This document shows, piece by piece, positions 1-5,670 of a DNA stretch of 10,270 bases. How positions within the stretch are numbered: position 1 is the stretch's first letter; the number at the start of each line of letters is the position of its first letter. Source of the stretch: RFPI01 sp964470195 (GTDB lineage Bacteria > Pseudomonadota > Gammaproteobacteria > Burkholderiales > Methylophilaceae); assembly GCA_964470195.1 (NCBI GenBank), contig CAYYBG010000047.1, forward strand, positions 1 to 10,270, in the 5' to 3' direction. Both the position numbers and the translations under genes were made by a program. The notes beneath the pieces are model-generated. The model had not been told where the DNA came from. It saw only the letters and a program-made list of their open reading frames with translations, and searched no databases.

Positions 1-147
1 GTATTCGGCTTGGGCTTTATTGCCGCATTCTTTTCAGCGCTGTTGGCCATCAAAACTTTTTTGCGTTTTATCGCCCAGCATGATTTCAAACTGTTCGCTT
101 ATTATCGAATCGTATTAGGCATCATCGTATTGTGCTACTTTCTCTAA
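1..147 (+). CDS. uppP: Undecaprenyl-diphosphatase UppP (BacA family), C-terminal fragment
   Basis: Frame 1 is open from the window edge to the TAA at 145-147 and gives 48 residues; the start lies outside the window. The end of the protein is hydrophobic and matches the last two membrane segments of UppP: a segment ending in SALLAIKTFLRFI, a short loop with AQHDFKLFAYYR, and a final segment IVLGIIVLCYFL. The tyrosine-arginine of the loop (F-A-Y-Y-R-I) is typical of the family. UppP is an inner-membrane phosphatase that dephosphorylates undecaprenyl diphosphate so that the lipid carrier can be reused for peptidoglycan and O-antigen synthesis. The catalytic regions are outside the window, so the call rests on the C-terminal signature only. 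mutY follows 42 nt downstream on the same strand, so the two may be co-transcribed. Confidence 0.8.
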   Translation, partial: VFGLGFIAAFFSALLAIKTFLRFIAQHDFKLFAYYRIVLGIIVLCYFL

Positions 148-189
148 TCTTCAATCAGAGATTTGTGTATAAGCGCAGAGTGATTTTCG

Positions 190-1239
190 ATGTCGCAAAC
201 TGATTTCTCACAAAAGATTATCGCCTGGCAACAAGTCCATGGTCGCCATCATTTGCCATGGCAAAATACCCACAACCCGTATGCGATATGGGTATCTGAA
301 ATCATGTTGCAACAAACCCAAGTACAAGCGGTAATTGGCTACTATCAACGCTTTATGCAACGCTTTCCTACACTGATTGATTTGGCTAATGCACCGCAAG
401 ACGAGGTGATGCGTTATTGGAGTGGACTGGGCTATTATTCGCGTGCTAGAAATTTACATGATGCAGCGCAAAAAATCGTTGATGGATTTGCCGCACAGTT
501 TCCACAAACCATGCAGGATATTCAATCCCTTCCTGGGATAGGTCGCTCTACTGCGGCAGCGATTAGTGCATTCGCTTTTCAACAACGCCAAGCTATTTTG
601 GATGGCAATGTGAAACGTATTTTTGCCCGCTACTTTTTGATCTCTGGTTGGCCTGGTCTACCCAAAGTGGAAAAACAAATGTGGCACCTCGCCGAGCAGT
701 TGTTACCTGAGGACAATATCCAAGCCTATACCCAAGGTCTGATGGATTTAGGCGCCACACTGTGTACTCGCAGTAAACCGCGTTGTACAGAATGTCCTAT
801 CCAAAGCAGTTGCCAAGCCTATGCACAACAAATGGTCGCCAGCCTACCCACCAGCAAGCCAAAGAAAAGCCTGCCACAAAAAAATACGGTGATGTTAATC
901 GTCTTGGATGGCGATGAGGTGTTGTTAGAGAAACGTCCTCCCAGCGGAATCTGGGGAGGCTTATGGAGTTTGCCGGAGATATCACCACAAGAGATTCCCG
1001 ACCAAGTGCTGCAAACGCGATTTGCCTTGAAAGCCCAAGCCAGTGAACCGCTAGCAGAAGTGCCGCATAGCTTTACACATTTCAAGCTGAATATCATTCC
1101 ACAACCTATGCACCTCTCTCAATCCGCAAGCACATTGCACGCACCTCAACTACTTTGGCTGCCACTGCATGAGGCCGTCAATGCGGCTATTCCGACCCCA
1201 GTAAGAAAAATATTGCTAAATCTGATACAGCCTGTATAA
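190..1239 (+). CDS. mutY: A/G-specific adenine DNA glycosylase MutY
   Basis: This 349-residue protein removes adenine mispaired with 8-oxoguanine in base excision repair. All expected parts are visible. The N-terminal helix has E37 in WVSEIMLQQTQV (catalytic acid), followed by GLGYYSRARNL around residue 80. The helix-hairpin-helix is LPGIGRSTAAAI (114-125), and the catalytic aspartate is D138 in ILDGNVKR. The 4Fe-4S loop has C192, C199, C202 and C208 with the standard C-x6-C-x2-C-x5-C spacing. E37, D138 and the four cysteines fall at the same residue numbers as in E. coli MutY. The C-terminal half (about 232-345) is the NUDIX-like domain that reads 8-oxoG, with EKRPPSGIWGGLWSLPE and the HSFTHF segment. 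Length is normal for the family. The ATG at 190 has only a weak purine-rich ribosome site (AGAG near 177-180). It probably shares a transcript with uppP. Confidence 0.97.
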   Translation: MSQTDFSQKIIAWQQVHGRHHLPWQNTHNPYAIWVSEIMLQQTQVQAVIGYYQRFMQRFPTLIDLANAPQDEVMRYWSGLGYYSRARNLHDAAQKIVDGFAAQFPQTMQDIQSLPGIGRSTAAAISAFAFQQRQAILDGNVKRIFARYFLISGWPGLPKVEKQMWHLAEQLLPEDNIQAYTQGLMDLGATLCTRSKPRCTECPIQSSCQAYAQQMVASLPTSKPKKSLPQKNTVMLIVLDGDEVLLEKRPPSGIWGGLWSLPEISPQEIPDQVLQTRFALKAQASEPLAEVPHSFTHFKLNIIPQPMHLSQSASTLHAPQLLWLPLHEAVNAAIPTPVRKILLNLIQPV

Positions 1240-1240
1240 A
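1213..1240 (+). promoter_or_regulatory. Possible sigma-70 promoter for the 81-residue ORF
   Basis: TTGCTA (1213-1218) and TATAAA (1235-1240) are separated by 16 nt and lie inside the 3' end of mutY, about 50 nt before the start of the small downstream ORF. The -10 box is 5/6 and the -35 box 4/6 to consensus. This is a pattern match only; read-through from mutY is an equally good explanation for expression of the ORF. Confidence 0.25.
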
Positions 1241-1288
1241 CTCTTATGTATTAATTCAAATTTTGATTATCGTTTTGGTGAATGATCA

Positions 1289-1534
1289 ATGGCTAGCTTA
1301 TACAAAAGTCGCGCTGAACGTGTGCAGGATGTGATTCTGGCATATGCCAAGCCAGAAAATTCTGTGCGCTATTCTCTCACTCATGGGGGCCGTTATCTTC
1401 CCTACGAGGAGCATGAGTTAGAACTGATGCGTGAGGAGCGCGCCTGGGCCATGGCGCGTTTGGTGATAGATAAAATCATGCGCTCCCCACCATTAGATTT
1501 GAGACCATATCAATCCTCCGCTCAGCGTGATTAA
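1289..1534 (+). CDS. Small hypothetical protein (81 aa), unrecognised
   Basis: I do not recognise this protein. It is soluble and rich in charged residues, with no signal peptide, membrane segment or cysteine. Residues about 53-66 (EERAWAMARLVIDK) look like an amphipathic helix, preceded by SVRYSLTHGGRYLPYEEHE. The reading frame is supported by an ATG with a GGTGA-type ribosome site (1277-1281) 7 nt upstream, by position on the same strand 49 nt after mutY, and by a strong hairpin terminator 22 nt after the stop. It could be a lineage-restricted conserved protein. Function is unknown; whether it is a real gene is likely but not proven. Confidence 0.7.
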   Translation: MASLYKSRAERVQDVILAYAKPENSVRYSLTHGGRYLPYEEHELELMREERAWAMARLVIDKIMRSPPLDLRPYQSSAQRD

Positions 1535-1555
1535 AACTAGTGGAATAGCAGACAT

Positions 1556-1588
1556 AAAAAAAGCAGTTCAAACGAACTGCTTTTTTTT
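1556..1588. terminator. Bidirectional rho-independent terminator between the 81-aa ORF and the fae-like gene
   Basis: A perfect 7-bp stem, GCAGTTC (1563-1569) and GAACTGC (1574-1580), closes a 4-nt AAAC loop. It is flanked by seven A on the left and eight T on the right, so the hairpin has a T tract in both directions and can end both converging transcripts. Confidence 0.93.
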
Positions 1589-1601
1589 ACTAGACGAGCA
1601 A

Positions 1602-2144
1602 TTAAATTTCGCCCCAGCTTTCGTCCCACATACAATGCTTAATGGTTTTACGATTTTTGATTAACTCGTCAATGCTAGGCTCATCGTTCAGAGCACGCTT
1701 AATCGCCAATTTAGTCGCTTCGTAATTGTTTTTATACATATCCGCTTTATCCAAGTTGGCTTCTTTAACGCAACCTGGGTCAATCCAAACCAAACTGATG
1801 ATGCACAAATCATTCACTTGATCTTTTGGAATAATGCCTTCAATCACACAATCCAAAATGGCATCTGCGGTAGCGGCCTGTACCACACCACCAAATAATT
1901 CAATATTGGCACTATCTTTAAGCGTTACTTTTGGCACCATCATACATGCTGGGCGCACCAATTGATTGATATCACGCACAGCAAACATGGCCGTATGGCC
2001 TTTGCTTTGTGCCATCATATTGGCAAAAGCAGCGCCAACTGGACCATCCACCGCGCCAATCAAAATCTCTGGCATAGCAGCAGTGACATCTTTACCTGGG
2101 CTGAATACAGTCGCTTCACCCGCTTTAAAAATAATTTTGGACAT
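1602..2144 (-). CDS. Formaldehyde-activating enzyme (Fae) family protein, non-canonical paralogue
   Basis: This 180-residue protein is a Fae homologue. Shared signatures are KAGEA near the N-terminus, the segment EILIGAVDGPVGAAFANM (25-42), KVTLKD, a central DAILDCVIEGIIPKDQVNDL stretch and NNYEATKLAIKRALNDEP near the C-terminus. Canonical Fae condenses formaldehyde with tetrahydromethanopterin in the cytoplasm of methylotrophs, using a histidine in the motif V-A-H-I-D-L-I-I-G (recalled from Methylorubrum Fae). By hand alignment the equivalent position here is M24 in TAAMPEILIG, so the catalytic histidine appears to be missing. The protein therefore more likely belongs to the Fae-like paralogues (Fae2/Fae3 type) of unclear role than to the main enzyme. 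It also has an insertion-like stretch around 120-138 and a distinctive tail ending HCMWDESWGEI. The ATG has an AGGA ribosome site (2154-2157) 9 nt upstream. A likely promoter lies at 2197-2225, and a terminator follows the stop. Family membership is firm; activity is doubtful. Confidence 0.9.
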   Translation of the reverse strand: MSKIIFKAGEATVFSPGKDVTAAMPEILIGAVDGPVGAAFANMMAQSKGHTAMFAVRDINQLVRPACMMVPKVTLKDSANIELFGGVVQAATADAILDCVIEGIIPKDQVNDLCIISLVWIDPGCVKEANLDKADMYKNNYEATKLAIKRALNDEPSIDELIKNRKTIKHCMWDESWGEI

Positions 2145-2196
2145 AATTTAGATTCCTGAAAAAAACTGAAGAAAGAAGCAAAAATTCGAGGTGCGT

Positions 2197-2225
2197 ATTC
2201 TACCCAAGCCAGCATACATCAGCAA
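2197..2225 (-). promoter_or_regulatory. Likely promoter of the fae-like gene
   Basis: On the minus strand, TTGCTG (2220-2225) and TAGAAT (2197-2202) are separated by 17 nt. The -10 box is 5/6 to consensus and the -35 box only 3/6. Transcription would start near 2190, giving a leader of about 45 nt that is rich in A and T and ends in a clear AGGA ribosome site. It sits in the 82-nt gap between the GNAT stop and the fae-like start, so the fae-like gene probably has its own promoter. Confidence 0.5.
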
Positions 2226-2226
2226 A

Positions 2227-2664
2227 TCATGCTGGAGAAATTTGTAAGCGCATATCGCAATGCCATATGCCTGCATCCAAATAAGGCTCACTTGTGACGG
2301 TAAAACCAAATTGTTGATAGAAACCTTGGGCTTGAATTTGTGCGGATATATGAATAGCATGCCATGCGTGATGTTGCGCATAATCAATGGCACATTGCAT
2401 TAGCCGTCTGCCGAGTCCTTTGCCACGCCAATCGGGCAAAACCGCCATACGTCCCAAATGCTGTGTGGGCAATAATCTTGCACATGCCACCGGTTGCTGA
2501 CCGATGTTGAGCAATAGATGCTTAGCCTCTGCATCCAAACCGTCCCATTCCAACTCAGCAGGCACTGATTGCTCTTGCATAAATACCTGCTCGCGAATCT
2601 GCCGTAATGAAACTTCGGCTTGTTGCCAACTCACAATGTTTAAATTTGGTTCGGGGTAGCGCAC
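2227..2664 (-). CDS. GNAT family N-acetyltransferase
   Basis: This 145-residue protein has the GNAT fold signature. Motif A is GRMAVLPDWRGKGLGRRLM (71-89), with the acetyl-CoA pyrophosphate loop R80-G-K-G-L-G85. Motif B is the GFYQQFGF segment (114-121). The N-terminal IREQVFMQEQSVPAELEWDGLD and the ARLLPTQHLGRMAV lead-in resemble the YjcF/ElaA-type small acetyltransferases. The substrate cannot be told from sequence. The start is a GTG at 2662-2664, supported by a GGAG ribosome site (2672-2675) 7 nt upstream. It is divergent from the DoxX-family gene and is followed after 82 nt by the fae-like gene on the same strand; a functional link to Fae is not indicated. Confidence 0.88.
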   Translation of the reverse strand: MRYPEPNLNIVSWQQAEVSLRQIREQVFMQEQSVPAELEWDGLDAEAKHLLLNIGQQPVACARLLPTQHLGRMAVLPDWRGKGLGRRLMQCAIDYAQHHAWHAIHISAQIQAQGFYQQFGFTVTSEPYLDAGIWHCDMRLQISPA

Positions 2665-2693
2665 TGCAACACTCCAATGATTACTTGCCTAGT

Positions 2694-2722
2694 TTGCCGA
2701 GCATATCAACTTCACATATACT
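2694..2722 (+). promoter_or_regulatory. Likely sigma-70 promoter of the DoxX-family gene
   Basis: TTGCCG (2694-2699) and TATACT (2717-2722) are separated by 17 nt, with 4/6 and 5/6 matches to consensus. Transcription would start near 2729, about 25 nt before the ATG. The gene has an AGGA ribosome site at 2743-2746, 7 nt before the start. Confidence 0.6.
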
Positions 2723-2753
2723 CATGCCACGCTTAATTTTATAGGATGGAATC

Positions 2754-3122
2754 ATGAACAAAGCATTTAGTTTTCTTGGTCGCGTGCTGATCGCGCAGTT
2801 ATTTTTGTTGCAAGTCATCGTATTAATTTATGGCTTTAGCAACAATCCCAATGGCTATGTGGATTACCAAAATGCCTTAGGTCATCAAGGATTACCGGGC
2901 ATTTTCGCTCCGCTAATTATTTTTGTGCAGTTAGTGGGTGGTGCCTTGCTTTTGTTGGGCTACAAAACCCGCGCAACCGCTATAGGCATGGCCATTTATG
3001 CCATTTTTATATCCCTAGCTTTGGGATTATCACCGTTTCAGTACTTGGCAATCGTGGGTGGATTGTTAATTTTGGCCAACAATCCTGTGACTGCATTTAG
3101 TTTAGATAACTGGAAAAAATAA
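2754..3122 (+). CDS. DoxX family inner-membrane protein
   Basis: This 122-residue protein is very hydrophobic, with four predicted membrane helices at about 8-27, 49-69, 74-92 and 96-108. The opening LGRVLIAQLFL and the segment ALGHQGLPGIFAPLIIFVQLVGG followed by LLLLGYKTRATAIGMAIYAIF are characteristic of the DoxX/YqjF/YphA-type family (Pfam DoxX), in which a short loop precedes the second helix. Members are small membrane proteins linked in some bacteria to redox or thiol stress, but the biochemical role of this subfamily is not established. It appears to be a single-gene transcript: its own promoter and ribosome site lie upstream, and a hairpin terminator follows the stop within 10 nt. Confidence 0.85.
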   Translation: MNKAFSFLGRVLIAQLFLLQVIVLIYGFSNNPNGYVDYQNALGHQGLPGIFAPLIIFVQLVGGALLLLGYKTRATAIGMAIYAIFISLALGLSPFQYLAIVGGLLILANNPVTAFSLDNWKK

Positions 3123-3127
3123 AGCCG

Positions 3128-3155
3128 AAAAAAAGGCGCCTAGGGCGCCTTTTTT
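3128..3155. terminator. Bidirectional terminator shared by the DoxX gene and ispH
   Basis: A 6-bp GC-only stem, GGCGCC (3135-3140) and GGCGCC (3144-3149), closes a 3-nt loop. It has seven A before it and six T after it, so A-T pairs can lengthen the stem. Each half of the stem is itself palindromic. Read leftwards it terminates the ispH operon; the ispH TAA (3154-3156) overlaps the end of its A/T flank. Confidence 0.93.
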
Positions 3156-4083
3156 ATGCCTCACGTAAATTTTTTGGAAGCTGAAATACTACTTTTTCTT
3201 CTACCCCTGCCAGTTCCATGACTTCCGCGTTTGTCATACTTCGTAGACTATCAATCACTTCTTTTACCAGAATTTCAGGGGCTGAGGCGCCAGCAGAAAC
3301 ACCAATACGTTGTTTACCTTCTACCCAAGCAGCCTGCAAATAGCTGGCGTTATCGACCATATAGGCTTGCGCTCCTTGCAATTCAGCTACCTCGCGCAAA
3401 CGATTTGAATTTGAGCTATTAGGCGAGCCCACGACAATGACCACCTCGCATTGTTGCGCCAACACTTTAATCGCATCTTGGCGATTTTGTGTGGCATAAC
3501 AAATCGAATCACTTTTTGGTGGGGTGATATTGGGAAAACGATGTTGCAAGGCAGCCACAATCTCCGCAGCATCATCGATTGAAAGTGTCGTTTGAGTGAC
3601 ATAAGCCAACTGATTTGGATCCTTGACCTGCAAATTGGCGACGTCTTGAATATTCTCAACCAAATACATACCACCTTGAGATTGACCCATGGTTCCTTCT
3701 ACTTCGGGATGTCCTCGATGCCCAATCATGACGATTTCCTTGCCATCGGTACGCATCTTTTCCACTTCGATATGCACTTTGGTAACTAAAGGACAAGTTG
3801 CATCAAATACCCGCAAACCACGCTGATCAGCTTCATGACGTATTTGCTTGGAGACTCCATGCGCACTAAAAATGACGGTAGCACCACCAGGAACTTGGTC
3901 TAGCTCGTCAACGAATATTGCACCTTTGGCTTTTAATTCCTCGACCACAAATTTGTTATGAACCACCTCATGACGCACATAAATAGGCGCACCAAATTTG
4001 CGTAGTGCTTCCTCAACAATCACAATGGCACGATCAACACCCGCACAAAATCCGCGCGGATTGGCTAATGCAATTTGTTTCAT
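3154..4083 (-). CDS. ispH: 4-hydroxy-3-methylbut-2-enyl diphosphate reductase IspH (LytB)
   Basis: This 309-residue cytoplasmic 4Fe-4S enzyme makes isopentenyl and dimethylallyl diphosphate from HMBPP, the last step of the MEP isoprenoid pathway. The three cluster cysteines are present: C13 in NPRGFCAGVDRAI, C97 in DATCPLVTKVH and C195 in SICYATQNRQDA. Substrate-binding residues are also visible: H42 in EVVHNK, H75 in FSAHGVS, H125 and E127 in GHRGHPEVEG, and the S/N run in GSPNSSNSNRL. Length is close to that of E. coli IspH. The ATG directly follows the stop of the upstream CobD-like gene (TAGATG at 4086-4081) and has no strong ribosome site of its own, so translation is probably coupled. 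It is the last gene of a three-gene operon and ends at a hairpin terminator. Confidence 0.97.
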   Translation of the reverse strand: MKQIALANPRGFCAGVDRAIVIVEEALRKFGAPIYVRHEVVHNKFVVEELKAKGAIFVDELDQVPGGATVIFSAHGVSKQIRHEADQRGLRVFDATCPLVTKVHIEVEKMRTDGKEIVMIGHRGHPEVEGTMGQSQGGMYLVENIQDVANLQVKDPNQLAYVTQTTLSIDDAAEIVAALQHRFPNITPPKSDSICYATQNRQDAIKVLAQQCEVVIVVGSPNSSNSNRLREVAELQGAQAYMVDNASYLQAAWVEGKQRIGVSAGASAPEILVKEVIDSLRSMTNAEVMELAGVEEKVVFQLPKNLREA

Positions 4084-4995
4084 CTAACTACCAAGCCAAT
4101 AACCAAAGATTAAAAGGAAAACGAGACCAATCACCAGCAACAGTACACGTCTAATCATGGCCAAGGTTGCATAAATTTCATCAGCGCTGGGATCATCGCC
4201 AATACCTGCCTCAGCACGCTCGATTTCCTTATCATGATCAGGTAATTTATCGGCCAAGCGAATATCCAGCGCCCCTGCCGCACTGGTCAGCAAAATACCT
4301 AGTGAGCGATTACTCCACTGGCCAGCTTGGTTACGCCAACAGTAAGCAGCATCCTCGAAATCACCCACGATAGCAAAACAAATGGCGGTGAAACGCACAG
4401 GCAACCAATCTATCCATTGATGAATACGTTGCGCGAATTGATGTAATGGTTGCTTGGAAGAATCTGGCCAAGCTTGTTGCAACTGATCACTAGCTCGGTA
4501 TAGCACAGCACCGGCTGGGCCAAGCAAAACGAACCACATGATTGGCGCAAACAAACCACGATAGGCACGAATCAAGGTAGCCTCAATGGTCAATGATGCC
4601 AATTGTGACTCGCTATATTCTTCCAAGGGTTTTTTCTGCCAAGTAGAAAAACTTAAACGCGCATCGTCTAATTTTTCTGCACTCAACTCTTGATAGATAT
4701 TTTCTGCTTCACGACCAAACTTGGAGAATTGCAAAACAAAATACAACACGACAATATTGACTATTAATGCTGCTAACAAACCAAATTTGAATAAAATTAA
4801 AAAGTAAATATTAATCATCAAAAGCGCAGGCAAACCAACCGCCATTAACCAAGCCAAAATTCCCTGACGCGCACTATTATTATTAAATATGCGTTGCAAC
4901 CAGTTCACATAGCCGAGGTACCAACCTTTTCGGTTTTGATTGCGTGGACGATAGAACTGCAAAACCAATGCGATAAAGAGTGCGATGGCTTTCAA
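4084..4995 (-). CDS. CobD/CbiB/AmpE-like integral membrane protein
   Basis: This 303-residue membrane protein has hydrophobic segments at about 2-13, 47-65, 70-90, 147-166, 201-211 and 281-301. The key match is GLFAPIMWFVLLGPAGAVLYRASDQL (147-172, split by the hydrophobic core), the CobD/CbiB pattern in which a helix ends in LLGPxGAxxYR. The segments RFTAICFAIVGDFEDAAYCWR and NRSLGILLTSAAGALDIRL also fit. True CobD/CbiB makes adenosylcobinamide phosphate, whereas AmpE is a membrane protein linked to beta-lactamase regulation. No cobalamin genes are nearby, so cobalamin synthesis should not be assumed. The start is a TTG at 4993-4995. AGGA (5003-5006), lying inside the last codons of the upstream gene, is 7 nt away and supports this start. 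The gap to the upstream gene is 3 nt and the gap to ispH is 0 nt, so the three are surely one operon. Confidence 0.78.
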   Translation of the reverse strand: MKAIALFIALVLQFYRPRNQNRKGWYLGYVNWLQRIFNNNSARQGILAWLMAVGLPALLMINIYFLILFKFGLLAALIVNIVVLYFVLQFSKFGREAENIYQELSAEKLDDARLSFSTWQKKPLEEYSESQLASLTIEATLIRAYRGLFAPIMWFVLLGPAGAVLYRASDQLQQAWPDSSKQPLHQFAQRIHQWIDWLPVRFTAICFAIVGDFEDAAYCWRNQAGQWSNRSLGILLTSAAGALDIRLADKLPDHDKEIERAEAGIGDDPSADEIYATLAMIRRVLLLVIGLVFLLIFGYWLGS

Positions 4996-4998
4996 GAC

Positions 4999-5598
4999 TT
5001 ATTCCTTTCTAAGCGGCATTTGCACGGTCAATTGACTGTGCTCGACGATTTCAACAGTAGGCAATTGCAGACCTGCACCACGTTGCTCACAATATTTCAC
5101 CAGAGCACCATAAGCCTTGCCATAGGCAAACAAGGGGTGCGCTTTGATGCTGACATTGACCACTGTTCGAGCTGGCAAGGTATCAAGCTTGAGTGGCTCC
5201 GCAACTTCACCATCAGCATTTAGCAAAAACCCCGTTCTAGCTACACGCTGCTTGTACTGTGTAACCCGTGGGTCACTCATCATCAGCGTGATAGGGCTTG
5301 TATATTCAATATCTTGTTGCTTCAACAAAGCTGCAACTTCGGCCTGTTTATTGGACAATTTGGAATAAGGTCCTTCCACTTCAAGATAGGCATAACGATA
5401 GGCTGGCGCATTTTTTTCAACTATCTCTGCACTCGAGAACAAGCCCCACCACCATAAAACGGCGATGATGGGGATGGCGCAGTAGATGACAAAATAACGT
5501 AAATGCTTATTCAATTGCTGACTTTTTTGCCTATTCTCAAATAGCCCTAAAGATACCACAAGCCAATAGTCAATGTATATGAAACTCAGCGCTAGCAC
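4999..5598 (-). CDS. Membrane-anchored GyrI-like (effector-binding domain) protein
   Basis: The protein has up to 199 residues, depending on the start. A clear membrane segment at about 35-54 (YFVIYCAIPIIAVLWWWGLF) is followed by a soluble domain (about 66-198). This looks like the GyrI-like/AraC effector-binding fold: YLEVEGPYSKL, then a helix KQAEVAALLKQQDIE, then LMMSDPRVT (the family's Y/M-x-D-P turn), and a closing strand pair VEIVEHSQLTVQMPL. The arrangement of an N-terminal helix plus a GyrI-like domain recalls the eukaryotic TEX264 type; any ligand is unknown. The start is uncertain. The GTG at 5596-5598 gives a weakly hydrophobic N-terminus, and a TTG at 5512-5514 would begin at residue 29 (NKHLRYFVIY) just before the helix. 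None of these has a convincing ribosome site. It is the first gene of the operon with the CobD-like gene and ispH, and is divergent from purU. Confidence 0.72.
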   Translation of the reverse strand: MLALSFIYIDYWLVVSLGLFENRQKSQQLNKHLRYFVIYCAIPIIAVLWWWGLFSSAEIVEKNAPAYRYAYLEVEGPYSKLSNKQAEVAALLKQQDIEYTSPITLMMSDPRVTQYKQRVARTGFLLNADGEVAEPLKLDTLPARTVVNVSIKAHPLFAYGKAYGALVKYCEQRGAGLQLPTVEIVEHSQLTVQMPLRKE

Positions 5599-5633
5599 TG
5601 TATTTCACATCACAAAGGGAGCAACAAGATATT

Positions 5634-5642
5634 TGCTATAAT
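5634..5642 (+). promoter_or_regulatory. Extended -10 promoter of purU
   Basis: TGC directly precedes a perfect TATAAT (5637-5642), the extended -10 pattern, and no good -35 box is found at the usual distance. Transcription would start near 5649, giving a leader of only about 20 nt with no strong ribosome site before the purU ATG. Confidence 0.65.
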
Positions 5643-5670
5643 GTTGTTTTTTTAATTCTTAAGTTTGGCC

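Noticed and set aside
819..1097. 92-codon minus-strand reading frame inside mutY
   Set aside because: It lies antisense to the conserved NUDIX-like domain of MutY, and its translation has no recognisable features.
2148..2393. 81-codon minus-strand reading frame overlapping the GNAT gene and the fae-like leader
   Set aside because: It runs in another frame through the GNAT coding sequence, has no family resemblance and would cover the fae-like promoter and ribosome site; it is a shadow frame.
4084..4995. Assignment as a cobalamin biosynthesis enzyme (cobD/cbiB)
   Set aside because: Family resemblance is visible but no other cobalamin gene is near and the operon partner is ispH, so only a family-level call is justified.
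5665..5670. TTG start two codons upstream of the purU ATG
   Set aside because: It adds only two residues, is a rarer start codon and has no better ribosome site than the ATG at 5671.
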